Shown here: positions 42,264 through 53,743 of the stretch, one piece after another
Numbering within the stretch: position 1 is the first letter of the stretch
Layout of the letters: each line of letters opens with the position of its first letter
Origin: Saposhnikovia divaricata
Taxonomy: Eukaryota > Streptophyta > Magnoliopsida > Apiales > Apiaceae
DNA: 64,000 nucleotides
Assembly (NCBI GenBank): GCA_036435485.1
Contig: CM071598.1
Coordinates: 204,827,148-204,891,147 of the forward strand
Reading direction: 5' to 3'
The notes under the pieces: model-generated
The model's input: only the letters and a program-made list of their open reading frames with translations
What the model was told of the DNA's origin: nothing
The model's database searches: none
Program-made: the position numbers and the translations under genes

Positions 42264-43942
42264 TCTATACTATTATATAAAAGCCGAAACATTAAAAGTT
42301 TGGTTGGTTGGTTGGTCGGTCGGTCGCTACGGTACCTCTGATTTTACTTATTTACCCTTACTGAGATAAAATCCATCCTACTACTTAATCAATTTCCTTT
42401 TTCAGGTTAAACATATTATCTTTCTATTTTTCAATAACTAAATAATTTCCTTTTCAGTTAAATACAATACCTTTTATATTTTATCTAACTAAAATTTCTC
42501 CATTATTAATCAATTTCCTTTTTCAGGTTAAACATATTACCTTTTCTATTTTTCAATAACCTGAAAATACAATATTTTTACATTTTATCTAACTAAAATT
42601 TCTCCTTTTTTAAAAACACTACAAACAATTTTTGTTTAATAAAAATAACATAATTACATTATGAATAATATTAACTAATCAATTACATTTTTCAGCCAAA
42701 ACACGTTACCTTTTCTCTTTTCTCTAACTAAAATCTCTCTTTTTCCAATTATATAATGGGCGGTTAACTTTTTCAACCAAAACACGTTACCTTTTTTCTT
42801 TTCTTTTACTAAAACCTCTTTTTTTCCAATTATATCACGGAAATTTTGTTTAATAAAATAACATAATTACATTATGATTAATATTAACTAATCAATTACC
42901 TTTTTCAGCCAAAACACGTTATGTTTTCTCTTTTATCTAACTAAAATCTTTCTTTTTCCAATTAAATCATGGGCAGTTACCTTTTTCAGCCAAAACACGT
43001 TACCTTTTTTCTTTTCTTTTACAAAAACCTCTCTTTTTCCAATTATATCAAGGGAGTTTCTATTTAATAAAAATAAAATAATAATGTTATAATACTAATA
43101 ATTAACCGATTACCTTTTCAGCTAAAATGTATCATCTTTTCTATTTTTTATGATTAAATTCCCTTTTTCTAGAAATATCACGGGCAAAATTAATTTCTCA
43201 TTTTCTAAATAGTAAGAGTAATTTTATTTAGTAAAATAACATAATTAAATTTAATTACTATAAACTAATCAATTACCTTTTTTACATAAATCATGTCATC
43301 TTTTTAATTTTCACGTTATCTTTCTATTTTCACTAACTAAAATATCTATTTGCCAATTATATCACGGGTGGTCTATATAATACAATAAACTAATAATATT
43401 ATAATATTAATAATTAAGCGATTATCTTTTTCAGCTAAAACGTATCATATTTTCTATATTTTCTAACTAAAATCCTTCTTTTAATAGAAATATAACGGAT
43501 AATATTAATTTCTCCTTTTCTAAAAATATTACGAGCAATTGTATTTAGTAAAATAACGTAATTAAATTATAATTACTATAAACTAATCAATTACCTTTTT
43601 CACCTAGAACATGTTACCTTTTTGATTTTCTCTAACTAAATTCTCTTTTTTTTTTTCTAATCATATCACGGGCATTTTATTTAATAAAATAAAATAATAA
43701 TATACTAATAATTAACCGATTACCCTTTTCAACTAAAACCTATCATCTTTTCTATATTTTCTAACTAAAATCCCTCTTTTTCCAAGAAATATCACAGATA
43801 ACATTTATATAATTATTATCAAATCATCTCATATAAAAATTTAAGCCTCCAGAATTCATGTTTTAAAATAATTAATTTAAACTAATAAAAAAAATTCATA
43901 TAATATTAAAGAAATCCGTGCATCGCACGGGTTTTAAGCTAG
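42264..43942 (+). mobile_element. Non-autonomous Helitron (1,679 bp)
   Basis: 5' end TCTATACTATTATATAAAAG after an A; 3' end with hairpin CCGTGC-ATC-GCACGG (43916-43930), then GTTTTAAG and CTAG, followed by T. These are the Helitron hallmarks (5'-TC, 3' hairpin plus CTRR, insertion between A and T). It has no Rep/helicase ORF, so it would depend on another element. The interior is a minisatellite-like array, listed separately. Confidence 0.8.
42382..43745. repeat. Internal tandem array of ACTAATCAATTACCTTTTTC units
   Basis: About twelve degenerate units with a core AATCAATTACC TTTTTCAGC followed by AAAACACGTTACC and, after a variable stretch, CTAACTAAAATC and often TATCACGGGC. Spacing is roughly 80-170 bp. 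The units fill most of the Helitron. Confidence 0.75.
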
Positions 43943-44091
43943 TATTATAATAATAACTGAAACATTTAAAGTTTTGGTACCAATTTTTTGATAGTTCGTG
44001 TTTTTACTTAATTACCCTTACTTATATATTAGTATGTTTCAATTCCCTTTTCATACAAAACATGTTTACCATATATGATATATCTATACTA
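43943..44091 (+). mobile_element. Helitron 5' fragment split by the preceding Helitron
   Basis: The 100 bases after 43943 match 41310-41410 (GAAACATT..AAGTTTTGGTACC, then TTTTTACTTAATTACCCTTA). Joining the left flank ending TATACTA (42263) to TATTATAATAAT (43943) restores a Helitron-type 5' end. The Helitron at 42264-43942 therefore inserted into the A-T of another Helitron's start. Confidence 0.5.
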
Positions 44092-44625
44092 TCTATACTA
44101 TATTATAGTAATCGAAATATTTAAAATTTTGGTACCTATTTTTTATATAACAATTATATATATTTATAAATAATTAATCAATTTTCTTTTTTATGTAAAG
44201 CATGTTACCTTATATATTTTTACAATAACTAATCAATTTTTTTCAGGTAAAATTTACCTTTTCTATTTAATTTATAAGTAACTAATCAATTTCATTTTTA
44301 TATAAAGCATGTTACCTTTTATATTTTTTCAATAACTAATCAATTTTCTTTTAGGTAAACTTACCTTTTTTATTTAATAAAATATTATAATTACTAATAA
44401 CTTATCGATTACCATTTTCAGTAAAATATATTATCTTTTATATATTTTCTAATTAAAATCCATGTTATTCTAAAAATTTAACGGGCACCATATATAATTA
44501 TTATAATTAAATTATATCATTTAAAAATTTTAAATCTACAAAATTCGTATTTAAAATTATCAATACAAATTAATAAAATTATATAATATTTAAAAATTCC
44601 CTGCATTTCACGGGTTCTAAGCTAA
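44092..44625 (+). mobile_element. Short decayed Helitron (about 534 bp)
   Basis: 5' TCTATACTATATTATAGTAA after A; 3' CCCTGC-ATTT-CACGGG (an imperfect hairpin), then TTCTAAG and CTAA followed by T. Internal sequence again carries ACTAATCAATTT..AGGTAAA units. The ends are decayed, so the limits are less certain than for 42264-43942. Confidence 0.55.
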
Positions 44626-45525
44626 TATAAATTAATACGTTGTATGTAAGAATTCGAACCTTACATCTTTGCATATAGTAATTTTTAGTATTTTTTTTAT
44701 CAGGAGTAATTTTAGTATTAAATATAAATAAACATGTTGTTGGCAGGTTTCGAACCTTAGACTTCTGTATATAACAACTTTTAGTATTATTGTATCTAAC
44801 GGTCATGATCTATTTGAGTTGAAGATCAAACGATTGTGAATGAGAGATAACAAAAAATATTGGATAACCAAGAAATGGGTTAATCAAACTACGGATTATA
44901 CCTACTTTCGTTTGTTATAGCATATAGTATAGATAGTATAGATAGATTACATTATTTTATGAAATACTTTATTAATTAGGATAATGGTACCGAAAACTAA
45001 ACTGATAAATTTTTAATGTTTCGATTTTAATATAATAATAATATATATATTTTATTGGGAAAAGTTCTATGTAGATAACTATTTATTGGATACCTTAAAA
45101 ATCCTATTTGTTGTGTTCAAAATATTACAAAATATATTATTTTGTAAAGCATGCTCTGGGAAGAACATTATTCCGTTGAATATTCTTTTAAATCTTTTAT
45201 GTTCCATAAGGGAAACATGTATATTCTGTAATCGAAAGATATTTAAGCGAAAGATATTTTATAGAACAATCCATTTATAATATATTATTAATAAAATATA
45301 CATAATTTTTAAGATTTTTAGTAATAATTCTCATAAATGTTTTTTTTGCCGCATTCATAAATGTTTTACAAAATAACATGTTTTGTAAATTTTACTCGCA
45401 AAACATGATGATCTAAAACAATGATTTTCTTATAACTTAACTTTTAATTTGTAAGTAAATATCTTAATATTAGGTAATGTTTATTTCTAAAATTCAAATA
45501 TCTTAATATTTGACAATTCAATAAA
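44626..45525. other. AT-rich spacer between Helitrons
   Basis: No gene supported. Short matches to other parts of the cluster include GAATTCGAACCTTACATCTT at 44651, also near 41254. Confidence 0.5.
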
Positions 45526-46950
45526 CTAGGTGATAAAGCCGCGCTTCGCGGCGGCGTTACAATATTTTTTAAAAAATTCAATACATTTACGTTATATTAT
45601 AATATTAATATTAAATTTTTATAATTAAATAATCTTCTCTAATGAATCAATTTCTTGTTAAATACGATTCTTTCGATTGAGTCACTGTCTCGTTAAAACG
45701 GAAATCCCAATTTTTAACATATATTATAAAGACTTATATAATATTTTTTATCTATAAAATCAAACCGTAAAAATAAAAAAAAAATTATGAATTCAGTATC
45801 AAATTCTTAAAGCTAATACAATCTTTTCTAGCGAGCCGTCTTCCCGTTAAATACGTTTCGAGCCGCTCTTATTTGAAACCGAAATTCTAACTTCATTATA
45901 TAAAGAGAGTAAATTCCAATTTTTATATTCTTTAAACTTTCTAATATTTATGGAGTTTTAAAAGATGAAAATACATCTTATATTTTCTGTATATTATAGA
46001 TATTCTTGTATTTATTTACAGTTTTCGCATGAGAATGTCTTTCTGTTATGTTAACATATCAAAAAAAAGTTAAAATACTAAGACTTTTCATTACGGGAAT
46101 AATATTACATTTATGGATATATTTTTGTAATGCAAGTATAATTAAATTGTATAAAAAAGTTAAAATAAAGGATTTCTAGGAAAAAAGATGTATAGTTTTA
46201 AAAAATCGTATAAGACGTCTCCACCGTCCTCGTATTCTATTTCCAATAAAAAATTTTATTTTATTTATTAATTATATATTTAAACATCTTTTATACGGTC
46301 TTATCTAATGAACCATTTTCTTGTTAAACACAGTTATTACTATTGATTCGCTCTTTCGTTAAGACCAAAAACCTAACTTTTACACATATTACTTGTATGA
46401 TAATGTTTATCCATAAAAATCAAATCCTAAAAATAAAATATAATTTATAACATCATATGATATTTTAATAGCTAGTACAATTTTTTATAGTGGGCCGTCT
46501 TCCCGTTAAACACGTTTCGAGCCGCTCTCGTTTGGGATCTAAATTCTAACTTCATTACATATTATTGATGATACTTATCTTACACAACAATTTTTTTCCT
46601 TGAAATTAAAACCTAAAAAATAGAGTGAATTCCAATTTATACTTTCTCTAGATTTTCTAAAAATTTTGAAGTTTTAGAAAATGAAAACACATTTTATTTT
46701 CTCTTTATTTTATAGATACTCCTGTAGTTAGGATTGCTGCATGAGATTGTTCTTTTACTCATTGTTTTTTTATTATGTTAACACATCAATTCTTTTCTTT
46801 TTAAATACGGTGACTTTTTTCATGACAATAGTATTGGATTTATGAATAAATTTTCCTAATATAAATATAATTAACTTATATAAAAAATATATTTTAAGAA
46901 GATCGTATTTTCTATAAAATATTTAATTATATGTCTGCTCTATATATTCA

Positions 46951-47360
46951 AACACCTATTCTAGTTCTAGTAGAACTTTTATTTATATATTTTTTCTATA
47001 AATTCGAACTCTTATTCTCTATAAATTCGAACTCCTATTCTACTTCCAATAGAACTTTTAATCGTATGCCTTATAAATACTTATTATACTTCCAATAGAA
47101 CTTGTAATTATATGTCTTTCATATAAATTCGAACTATTCTCCTTTATAAATTAGAACACCTATTAGTTCTAGTAGAACTTTTATTTATATATCTTTTCTA
47201 TAAATTTGAACTCTTATTCTCTATAAATTCGAACTCCTATTCTACTTCCAATAGATTTTTTAATCGTATGCCTTATAAATACTTATTATACTTCCAATAA
47301 AACTTCTAATCATATGTCTTCCCTATAAATTCGAACACTTCTCCTTTATAAATTCGAACA
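46951..47360. repeat. Tandem duplication of about 203 bp
   Basis: Two copies starting at AACACCTATT(C)TAG TTCTAGTAGAAC (about 46955 and 47155) inside the minus-strand Helitron. Each is built from smaller repeats containing TATAAATTCGAACTCCTATT. Confidence 0.75.
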
Positions 47361-47366
47361 CCTATT

Positions 47367-47627
47367 CTACTTCTAATATGATAATTGATATTTTATATTT
47401 ATTAGTGTTTAAAATTCTAGAAAATTAAAAAAATCGATTGAGACGATATTAGAGCGCCACCTAAACTCCCGCTATCCTCCTTTATATATATATATTTTCT
47501 ACTTCTAATATGATAATTGATATTTTATATTTATTAGTGTTTAAAATTCTAGAAAATTAAAAAAATCGATTGAGACGATATTAGAGCGCCACCTAAACTC
47601 CCGCTATCCTCCTTTATATATATATAT
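47367..47627. repeat. 132-bp tandem duplication of a Helitron terminus
   Basis: Copies at 47367-47498 and 47499-about 47627 begin CTACTTCTAATATGATAATT and end CTCCTTTATATATATATA, nearly identical. The duplicated stretch is the subterminal 5' part of the Helitron. Confidence 0.85.
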
Positions 47628-47630
47628 TGA

Positions 47631-47867
47631 TATTGATTTTAGTGTCATATTAAAAAAACTAATTGTACTTAATAAATAAATAAATATGTTTTAACTTTCA
47701 ATAAATCCTTGAAATTTTAATGTTTTTTTTTATCAAAATTTTTTTAATGTTAAAATGTTCTATGTATATATTAGCTAAAAGGTTAACTTATTTGAGCTAA
47801 AACCTCTCCCAAACGGACCCTAAAAACTCTTGAAACCCTTATAAATCTCCGGCGACTCTCCGGCGAA
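47631..47867 (+). promoter_or_regulatory. Promoter and 5' UTR region of NUP85
   Basis: Only 237 bp lie between the Helitron and the ATG. A TTATAAAT element at 47839-47846 lies too close to the ATG to be a certain TATA box. The stretch CTCCGGCGACTCTCCGGCGAA directly before the ATG is GC-rich, unlike its surroundings. Essential promoter elements may extend into the Helitron. Confidence 0.4.
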
Positions 47868-50800
47868 ATGCCCGGTGTTGCATCCAACTCCGACGAACTC
47901 TCACTCATCCCATACTCACCAACCAACTCTCACGTAATCCCAATCCACCACACTCTAAAACCCCCAATTTCACGCCTCTCAATCGCGTGGGCGCGTGGTA
48001 ACTCCCTGCGCGTCTCCGTTCTCGTACAACCTCATTCCGGCGAGTCCGATGATGAGCCGGGAGGACAAGTAGTGGAAGTGAAGCTCGGCGTCGACGAAGC
48101 GGATATATATGAGGCGCAGTGGAGGAGAATTGGTTATGGTTCTGTTACGCCTTTCGCTGTTCTTCAAAGTCGAAAAAACTCGATTTCGGATGCGTATAAT
48201 GCTCACTTGTAAATGCCGATACGACTAACAACTTTTATGTTTTTAGTTGTTACTTGATTTATCGATTAATATATGAATGTGTGTATGCATTTTAGGTTAG
48301 TTTAGGTTATTGTTTACGAATGTCTTTATTTCGTATAATGCTGACTTGTTGAGAATTATGTTATGTGTATAGAGTCGAATGACTTCTCGAGTGAGAACAA
48401 TTTTAGCTGACTTGTAAATGCCTGAAACAACCTTTTTTTTTGTTTTAGGTTATATTAGATTATTGAATATGAATGCCTCTATTCCGTATAAATTATGATG
48501 CTGACTTGTCGAAAATGATGTTATGTGTACACTGTATAGACTCGTGTGACTGCTCGAGTGAGAACAGTTTTAGTTAGAGATGAGTTAGACCTATTCTCCT
48601 TAAGTAACAGAATTTAAAATATGAATGCCTTTAATCTTAACTTGTAAAGAGCTCTGACTTGTTTTTACGTTGCCGCTTGACGCGCACACATGTGTGTGTG
48701 TGTGTTTCTAGGTCAGGTTACATTATTTGAAATGAATGCCTATATTCGGTATGATGCTGACTTGTAAACAACTCTGCAGCTTGTTTTTACTTGAGTTTTT
48801 TAACAACATGTTATATATGTATATGTATTTAGGTCAGATTATGTAAATGAGTACAGCAAGGAGATAAACTCTCTGCTTGGGAATCAAAAAGTGCTTCCTG
48901 ATCCGGCTATCGAAGATCCGAAAACAGTTGTACAGGTAGTACGGGAGTACTGATTTAGATCCTTTGAATTGGTTTAGTTTCGGAATAATGTTGATAAGTA
49001 TGTTTTCCTTGTTAAACTATTGTTTCTCTGTGCATTTTACTTAGAGGGTTGACGAGCCAACATTTTCAAAAGCTGCTTGGGAACTGATGCAAATATTCTA
49101 TGCTAATAAGCAATTTGATGGTTGGATACCCGAACGCCTTGTTGATTGGTTATCTGTAAGTGTTTCAGCTTATTTTGCTATTTTTTTCCTCCTCTTATGA
49201 TGTTATCGACATTGTTTGACATCGACATTTTCCTTTATCTCAATTCATTATTGGTTCTTCTATAATAATGGTTTTTATTTGTAACAGGATTATGACAAGC
49301 TTATCGGTGGAGAGCAACCAACAATCTACTCCAGACTTGTAGATTTTCAAACTGAGCTTGTTAATTTACAGGTGTGAGATGTTCTGTAAAATCATTACTT
49401 ATTAATGTGGGTGAATGTTGCTTTTTTGATGCTATTATGAAGTAAACTAATTAATGTATGCACATTCAATTGTTCAGGCAGTTGAAGAGGATCCCAAGTA
49501 TTGGGACGTACTATCGGCTGCACTGGCTGTTGGCTGGCTAGATATTGTGGTATGTGTTTATGCAACTCATTTACTATTGTAGTTAACATCTTGCTATCCT
49601 AGTGTAAGGTTGAAGTTATATATGATTGGTATATACAGTTCAACCCTATGATTTCAGAATTTTGGAAACATGCATTGAACGCTTGGTGTTTTCTCTTGCA
49701 GGTGAAATTGTTGCGCCTGCACAGTTCTTATCAATACAATCAGATAGCGAGTCGTGAGGTTAGTAGAAAGCAGTACAGTATGTGACAACTTTTATTTGCA
49801 GCATCTTATATAGTTTTTAGTTTCTTTGTTCTGTTCATGGAGTTATCTATACAAAGATAAAAGTCTTGTTCTACAAAAACGTCTATAATTATTCATACTG
49901 TTTATCTAGAATTAGCCTGCAGATGTAACCATATGACTATTACAAGAAGTGTATATCTGCCTAAGCATCAACTGGACATATAAATTTATGGTTCTAAGAT
50001 AATTTTTGTATTTGGATGTATGTAACTGCATACAATAATAGATACTTCAGTAGGAAGGTAGAAAGAAATGGAAATTGGTGTGTTAATAATAAAAATGAGA
50101 AAAGGAATGAACATATGTTCCTCAAAATAAGAAAGGACAGGAAAGACATAACATTTTCAGGAGCCAGTAAGATTCTATTGGAGCACTAGCTCTTTATACC
50201 ATACAATATTTTAAATATATTCTTTCTAATTCGTGCGTGTTGGTTAGGTTTGAATTCGTATGATTACTTAAGACCTAACAAGAATTCCACCAATCCACCT
50301 GTGGTCTGCACTCTAGTATATACTGAAAATCTAGTGTTCTAGGCTGGTTGAACCATAGTTAATATGACAGTAAGTCAAGTTTATGTTTTAGAAATTATTT
50401 GGTTATTTTTTTTTCTTTTCATCTGGCCCGGGTTTTACCTAGTCGCTGACCCGAAATGTCTAGTCGAGCGAGAAGCCACAGCTTTGGTGACAAGCCAACC
50501 GACTTTCCTCAGAAACCTAGATGCTCAACCTTGTCACCTCCAGCTTTCCGACTAGTGCTAACCATGGGTTGAACTGAGTCTTCTCAGTAGGCATTGTCTG
50601 ATCCTATCTATAAGAATGAATATAGATGAATTGGATACTTTATAATAGAAGTTGTCGGAGTCTCCTTAAAACATTGGTGGTGTAGCATGTCAGTTTTTGC
50701 TTCCATTGGTTAGCTGATTTAGCTGCATATTATAATTTTGTTTGGATGTGTACACCGATCTTTCCATGTTTGTTAACCAAAGTATACCATCATCTCACTT

Positions 50801-53743
50801 GTTTGGCATTTGATTGGCTATTGAAACAGACAGAGAATGGATTGGTAGAGACTGTTGTTGTTCTTGTCTCAAAAATGCCACGCCTGCGCCCTAATCTATC
50901 AGCTGGAAAATTAGGCGAATGCTATGAAACTAAGCCTGATTTTGTAAAGGTATGTTGGGTATTATTTTGTAAACCTGGTTTATCACTCCTTCAACTTATT
51001 TGCTCTGCTGTCTTGACTAGGCGTGGGAGAAATGGCGAGGACAAATTACTAAGCTGGATTGCAGTTCCTTTTGGCTTCAATGTGGGCATCAGGATACAAG
51101 GGAGGGTCTGAAAAGAATGTTGCAGATTATGTTGGGTAATGCTAGTAACCTCTCTGCTGCAACATTTCATTGGGTAGAGCTATTTATCGGACACTTCCTG
51201 TACATCAGACCATTCGCTGTGGTCAGTTCCAATGTTATTTCTTCTCCCAAATTTAGAACCAATGCTCTTGACTCTTGAGTTCAATGGTATACAGATTTTC
51301 ATCTTTTGTCTCTCTGTTAATGAAGTTTAAATGGAATAAATATTTTATTTGCTACAGGGTATGGAAAGCATGTACAGTCTAGCTCAGAAATGCATGCACT
51401 TGAAACCAGTATCCAGTCCCCATAAATTAATGGAACTACTCAAGGGGATTCTTGGAGAAAATACCGAGGTTAGGAATATGGTTTGAGATTACTAATGTAC
51501 AATCTTCTGTATTTACGTTTGTATTAGCCTGCGAGTTTATTGTTTATTGTTCTTAAACCATGATCCAGGTTGTTTTAGCTGAATGCTCAAGATCGTTTGG
51601 TTCGTGGTGAGCTTCTAGCTTAAGCATATTGTCTAATTATATCTTTCTTGGAGAAAGAAGCTTAAATATGTAGCTTGTGGTTTATGTGAACAAGTTCCTG
51701 TATATTTGTTAATAATGTTGTCAGATGTCTAATACTTTGGGAATCCTTGGTTCTATTTAAATTACAACTTGCGGGGTTGATGGTGGGCATCTCTGATGAA
51801 TCCACCCGCTCCTGCCAATAATACAAAAGAATTTCTTGGTCATCTGTCAATTGTCATTGCTTGATGCAACTTTTGGTTCTCCCTTTTAGGATGATTACTC
51901 ATGCCATTGAGCTGCTAACGGCTGGGAGCACACAAGCTGATATATTATTACACGAAGAGCGTAATAATCTGGGAGGAATTTGTATAGAGGAGCTCCATCG
52001 ACTTGTCTATGCTCAAGTTCTGTCTTCACATGCATTAACTTGGCAAGTAAGAGAAAATTAGATAAAGATCACTTTTTTATCCATATTTTCTGACCGCCAG
52101 GAAAGAAGATCAATTATCCAATTTAATCCAGTTTGACTGACAAGAACTGGTCCGATCTTTGTTTATTTGCAGCCAGTTCCATTCCCATCTCCTTCATAAC
52201 CAATTTCTGTTTTTACAGATTGCTCCGATTTATTTGGCGTCATGCAAGAAGCAAGGAATGGGCTTGTTAGAGATTTTGTTGTACAAACAACCTGTAGGAC
52301 ATAACCAAGTACTGCTCAAGGTTAGTGTTCACTGTTGATGAGAAAAGTATATTCTGCTGAAGCTGATGGTATTTTTCTGTTTACTAAACATTTTCTGACA
52401 ATTAACTCTTGACATCTTGCAGAATATAGAGATTTGCCGGATGTATGAACTTGACAATGTTGGTTCAAATGCGATGAAGGTAGTTTCACCCTTCTGATGT
52501 ATGACAGATATGAGGTTATCATGTTATGATATGCTTCCATAAGCTACAGTTTAATAGAGACATATTTCCTTACATATTAATTTTCCTTTGCCATGCTTGT
52601 TAACATACTACATAGATTGCTGGAGTACATCACTGGAAGCATGGGAAGAAAGGTTCTGGAGTCTTCTGGCTTCAGCAAGCTCAAGATGAACTTCGTTTGA
52701 ACAGAATTGCTCAACAGCTGTTTGATTTTGTTGGGAAGTCGGTCTCTGATGAAAGTTTTAAGGTATTAATGAATCGTGATTCAAACATATTATCCATCTC
52801 TAGTCTCTACTCCAGCTAATTTATTAGCTTCTTGTTTCCTCTTCCTGCAGCAATGGGAAGGATTGATTGAATTATTGGGATCTCAGTCTAAAGCTGCAGG
52901 TGGTCTCGACTTTCTACACAAGTAGGCTTTTACTTCTCTCATGTGCTTACTTTATTTGCTGAAAGGCTAGAATTGGTGCAGGTTTCTTTTGAAATTTATG
53001 TTTCCCTTGATTTCAAACTTTCTGTGTTGCTTCACAGGTATAGAGATTTCAAGAGATCCCTTCAGCAGGTTACTGATATGACATGTATTGACGCTGCACG
53101 AAAAGCTTCTGAAGCTCTTATATTGGTATATTTTTCACTCTCAAGTTTATACACCATTTAATAGGAGCAAACAGCCACAAGAACAGCTCTTTCTGGCAGT
53201 ATTTTTTGGATTTGATCATTATTTTGTAAATGACATCAATGGTGAAAAGTACTACAAGTTGCGATCCCTCTTTCCAATTTTGCAGCTTATGAAGAACCCA
53301 TCAACGCCTCAACGGTTTTGGCTATCTCTTTTACATGACGCGGTGAGCTCCCTTTATTATCTCTTCCCTGTACCATAATACCAGCCTGTTAGGAAACCAC
53401 TGTTATCATTTTTTGCTAAATAAAATAAACTATCATTGTTTCTACTATTTTAATGCGAAGATAAAGGTGTTGTGTCTGCATGTATAGGCCATAGAGAATG
53501 TACTGTACAATCCTTGTTGACACTTTCTCCATGTGCTTTAATGTGTAGGTGCAATTGCTAAACTGGCAGGAGCGTACTCTCTTGAATGTCCCTCAAACTA
53601 ACTTGTTACTAAATAAGCTGCAAGAGTTGTCAATGGCAAGGCTACGTCCCGACTTCATAGAAGCAGACTTGCCGCCTCAGGCCTTGAGCTCTGTTAGGCT
53701 GGCCCTTGCAACTAACCTTGGACGAGCCATCTTGGAGGAGTAA
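47868..53743 (+). CDS. NUP85: Nuclear pore complex protein NUP85, 18 exons, 703 aa
   Basis: Alpha-solenoid scaffold nucleoporin of the Y (Nup107-160) complex, acting at the nuclear envelope in pore assembly and mRNA export. Exons: 47868-48208, 48833-48935, 49045-49155, 49288-49371, 49478-49549, 49702-49758, 50830-50949, 51021-51221, 51358-51468, 51569-51606, 51890-52046, 52219-52320, 52423-52479, 52616-52762, 52851-52921, 53038-53125, 53286-53342, 53549-53743. All introns are GT-AG and phases join without a stop. Recognised from LKPPISRLSIAWARGN, QWRRIGYGSVTPFAVLQSR, DPKYWDVLSAALAVGWLDIV, ELHRLVYAQVLSSHALTWQ, GLDFLHKYRDFKRSL, NPSTPQRFWLSLLHDAV and SVRLALATNLGRAILEE. The length fits plant NUP85 (about 700 aa), so the gene looks intact. 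Intron 1 is built of tandem repeats and intron 6 is over 1 kb. Confidence 0.93.
48306..48763 (+). repeat. Tandem fossil mini-exons in NUP85 intron 1
   Basis: Three segments, 48306-48347, 48449-48507 and 48712-48763, each begin after TAG with a copy like the start of exon 2 (GTCAGATTATGTAAATGA) and end, before GT, with a copy like the end of exon 1 (TATAATGCTCACTT). The sequence between them is also related (GAGTGAGAACA.TTTTAG twice). This is the pattern left by tandem duplication of the intron with its exon edges. Confidence 0.6.

Larger units (their letters stand above)
45526..47630 (-). mobile_element. Non-autonomous Helitron on the minus strand (about 2,105 bp)
   Basis: On the minus strand the 3' end has hairpin GCCGCG-AAG-CGCGGC (45538-45552), then TTTATCAC and CTAG, followed by T. 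The 5' end reads TCAATATATATATATAAAGG after an A (47631). It ends 237 bp before the NUP85 start codon. The interior has four degenerate cassettes around TCTTCCCGTTAAACACG (near 45650, 45840, 46315 and 46500) and two blocks of tandem duplication. No transposase ORF. Confidence 0.65.

Noticed and set aside
42382..43745. CRISPR-like array
   Set aside because: Repeats are degenerate, AT-rich and unevenly spaced, inside a plant Helitron.
47979..48206. Minus-strand 75-codon frame
   Set aside because: Antisense shadow of NUP85 exon 1.
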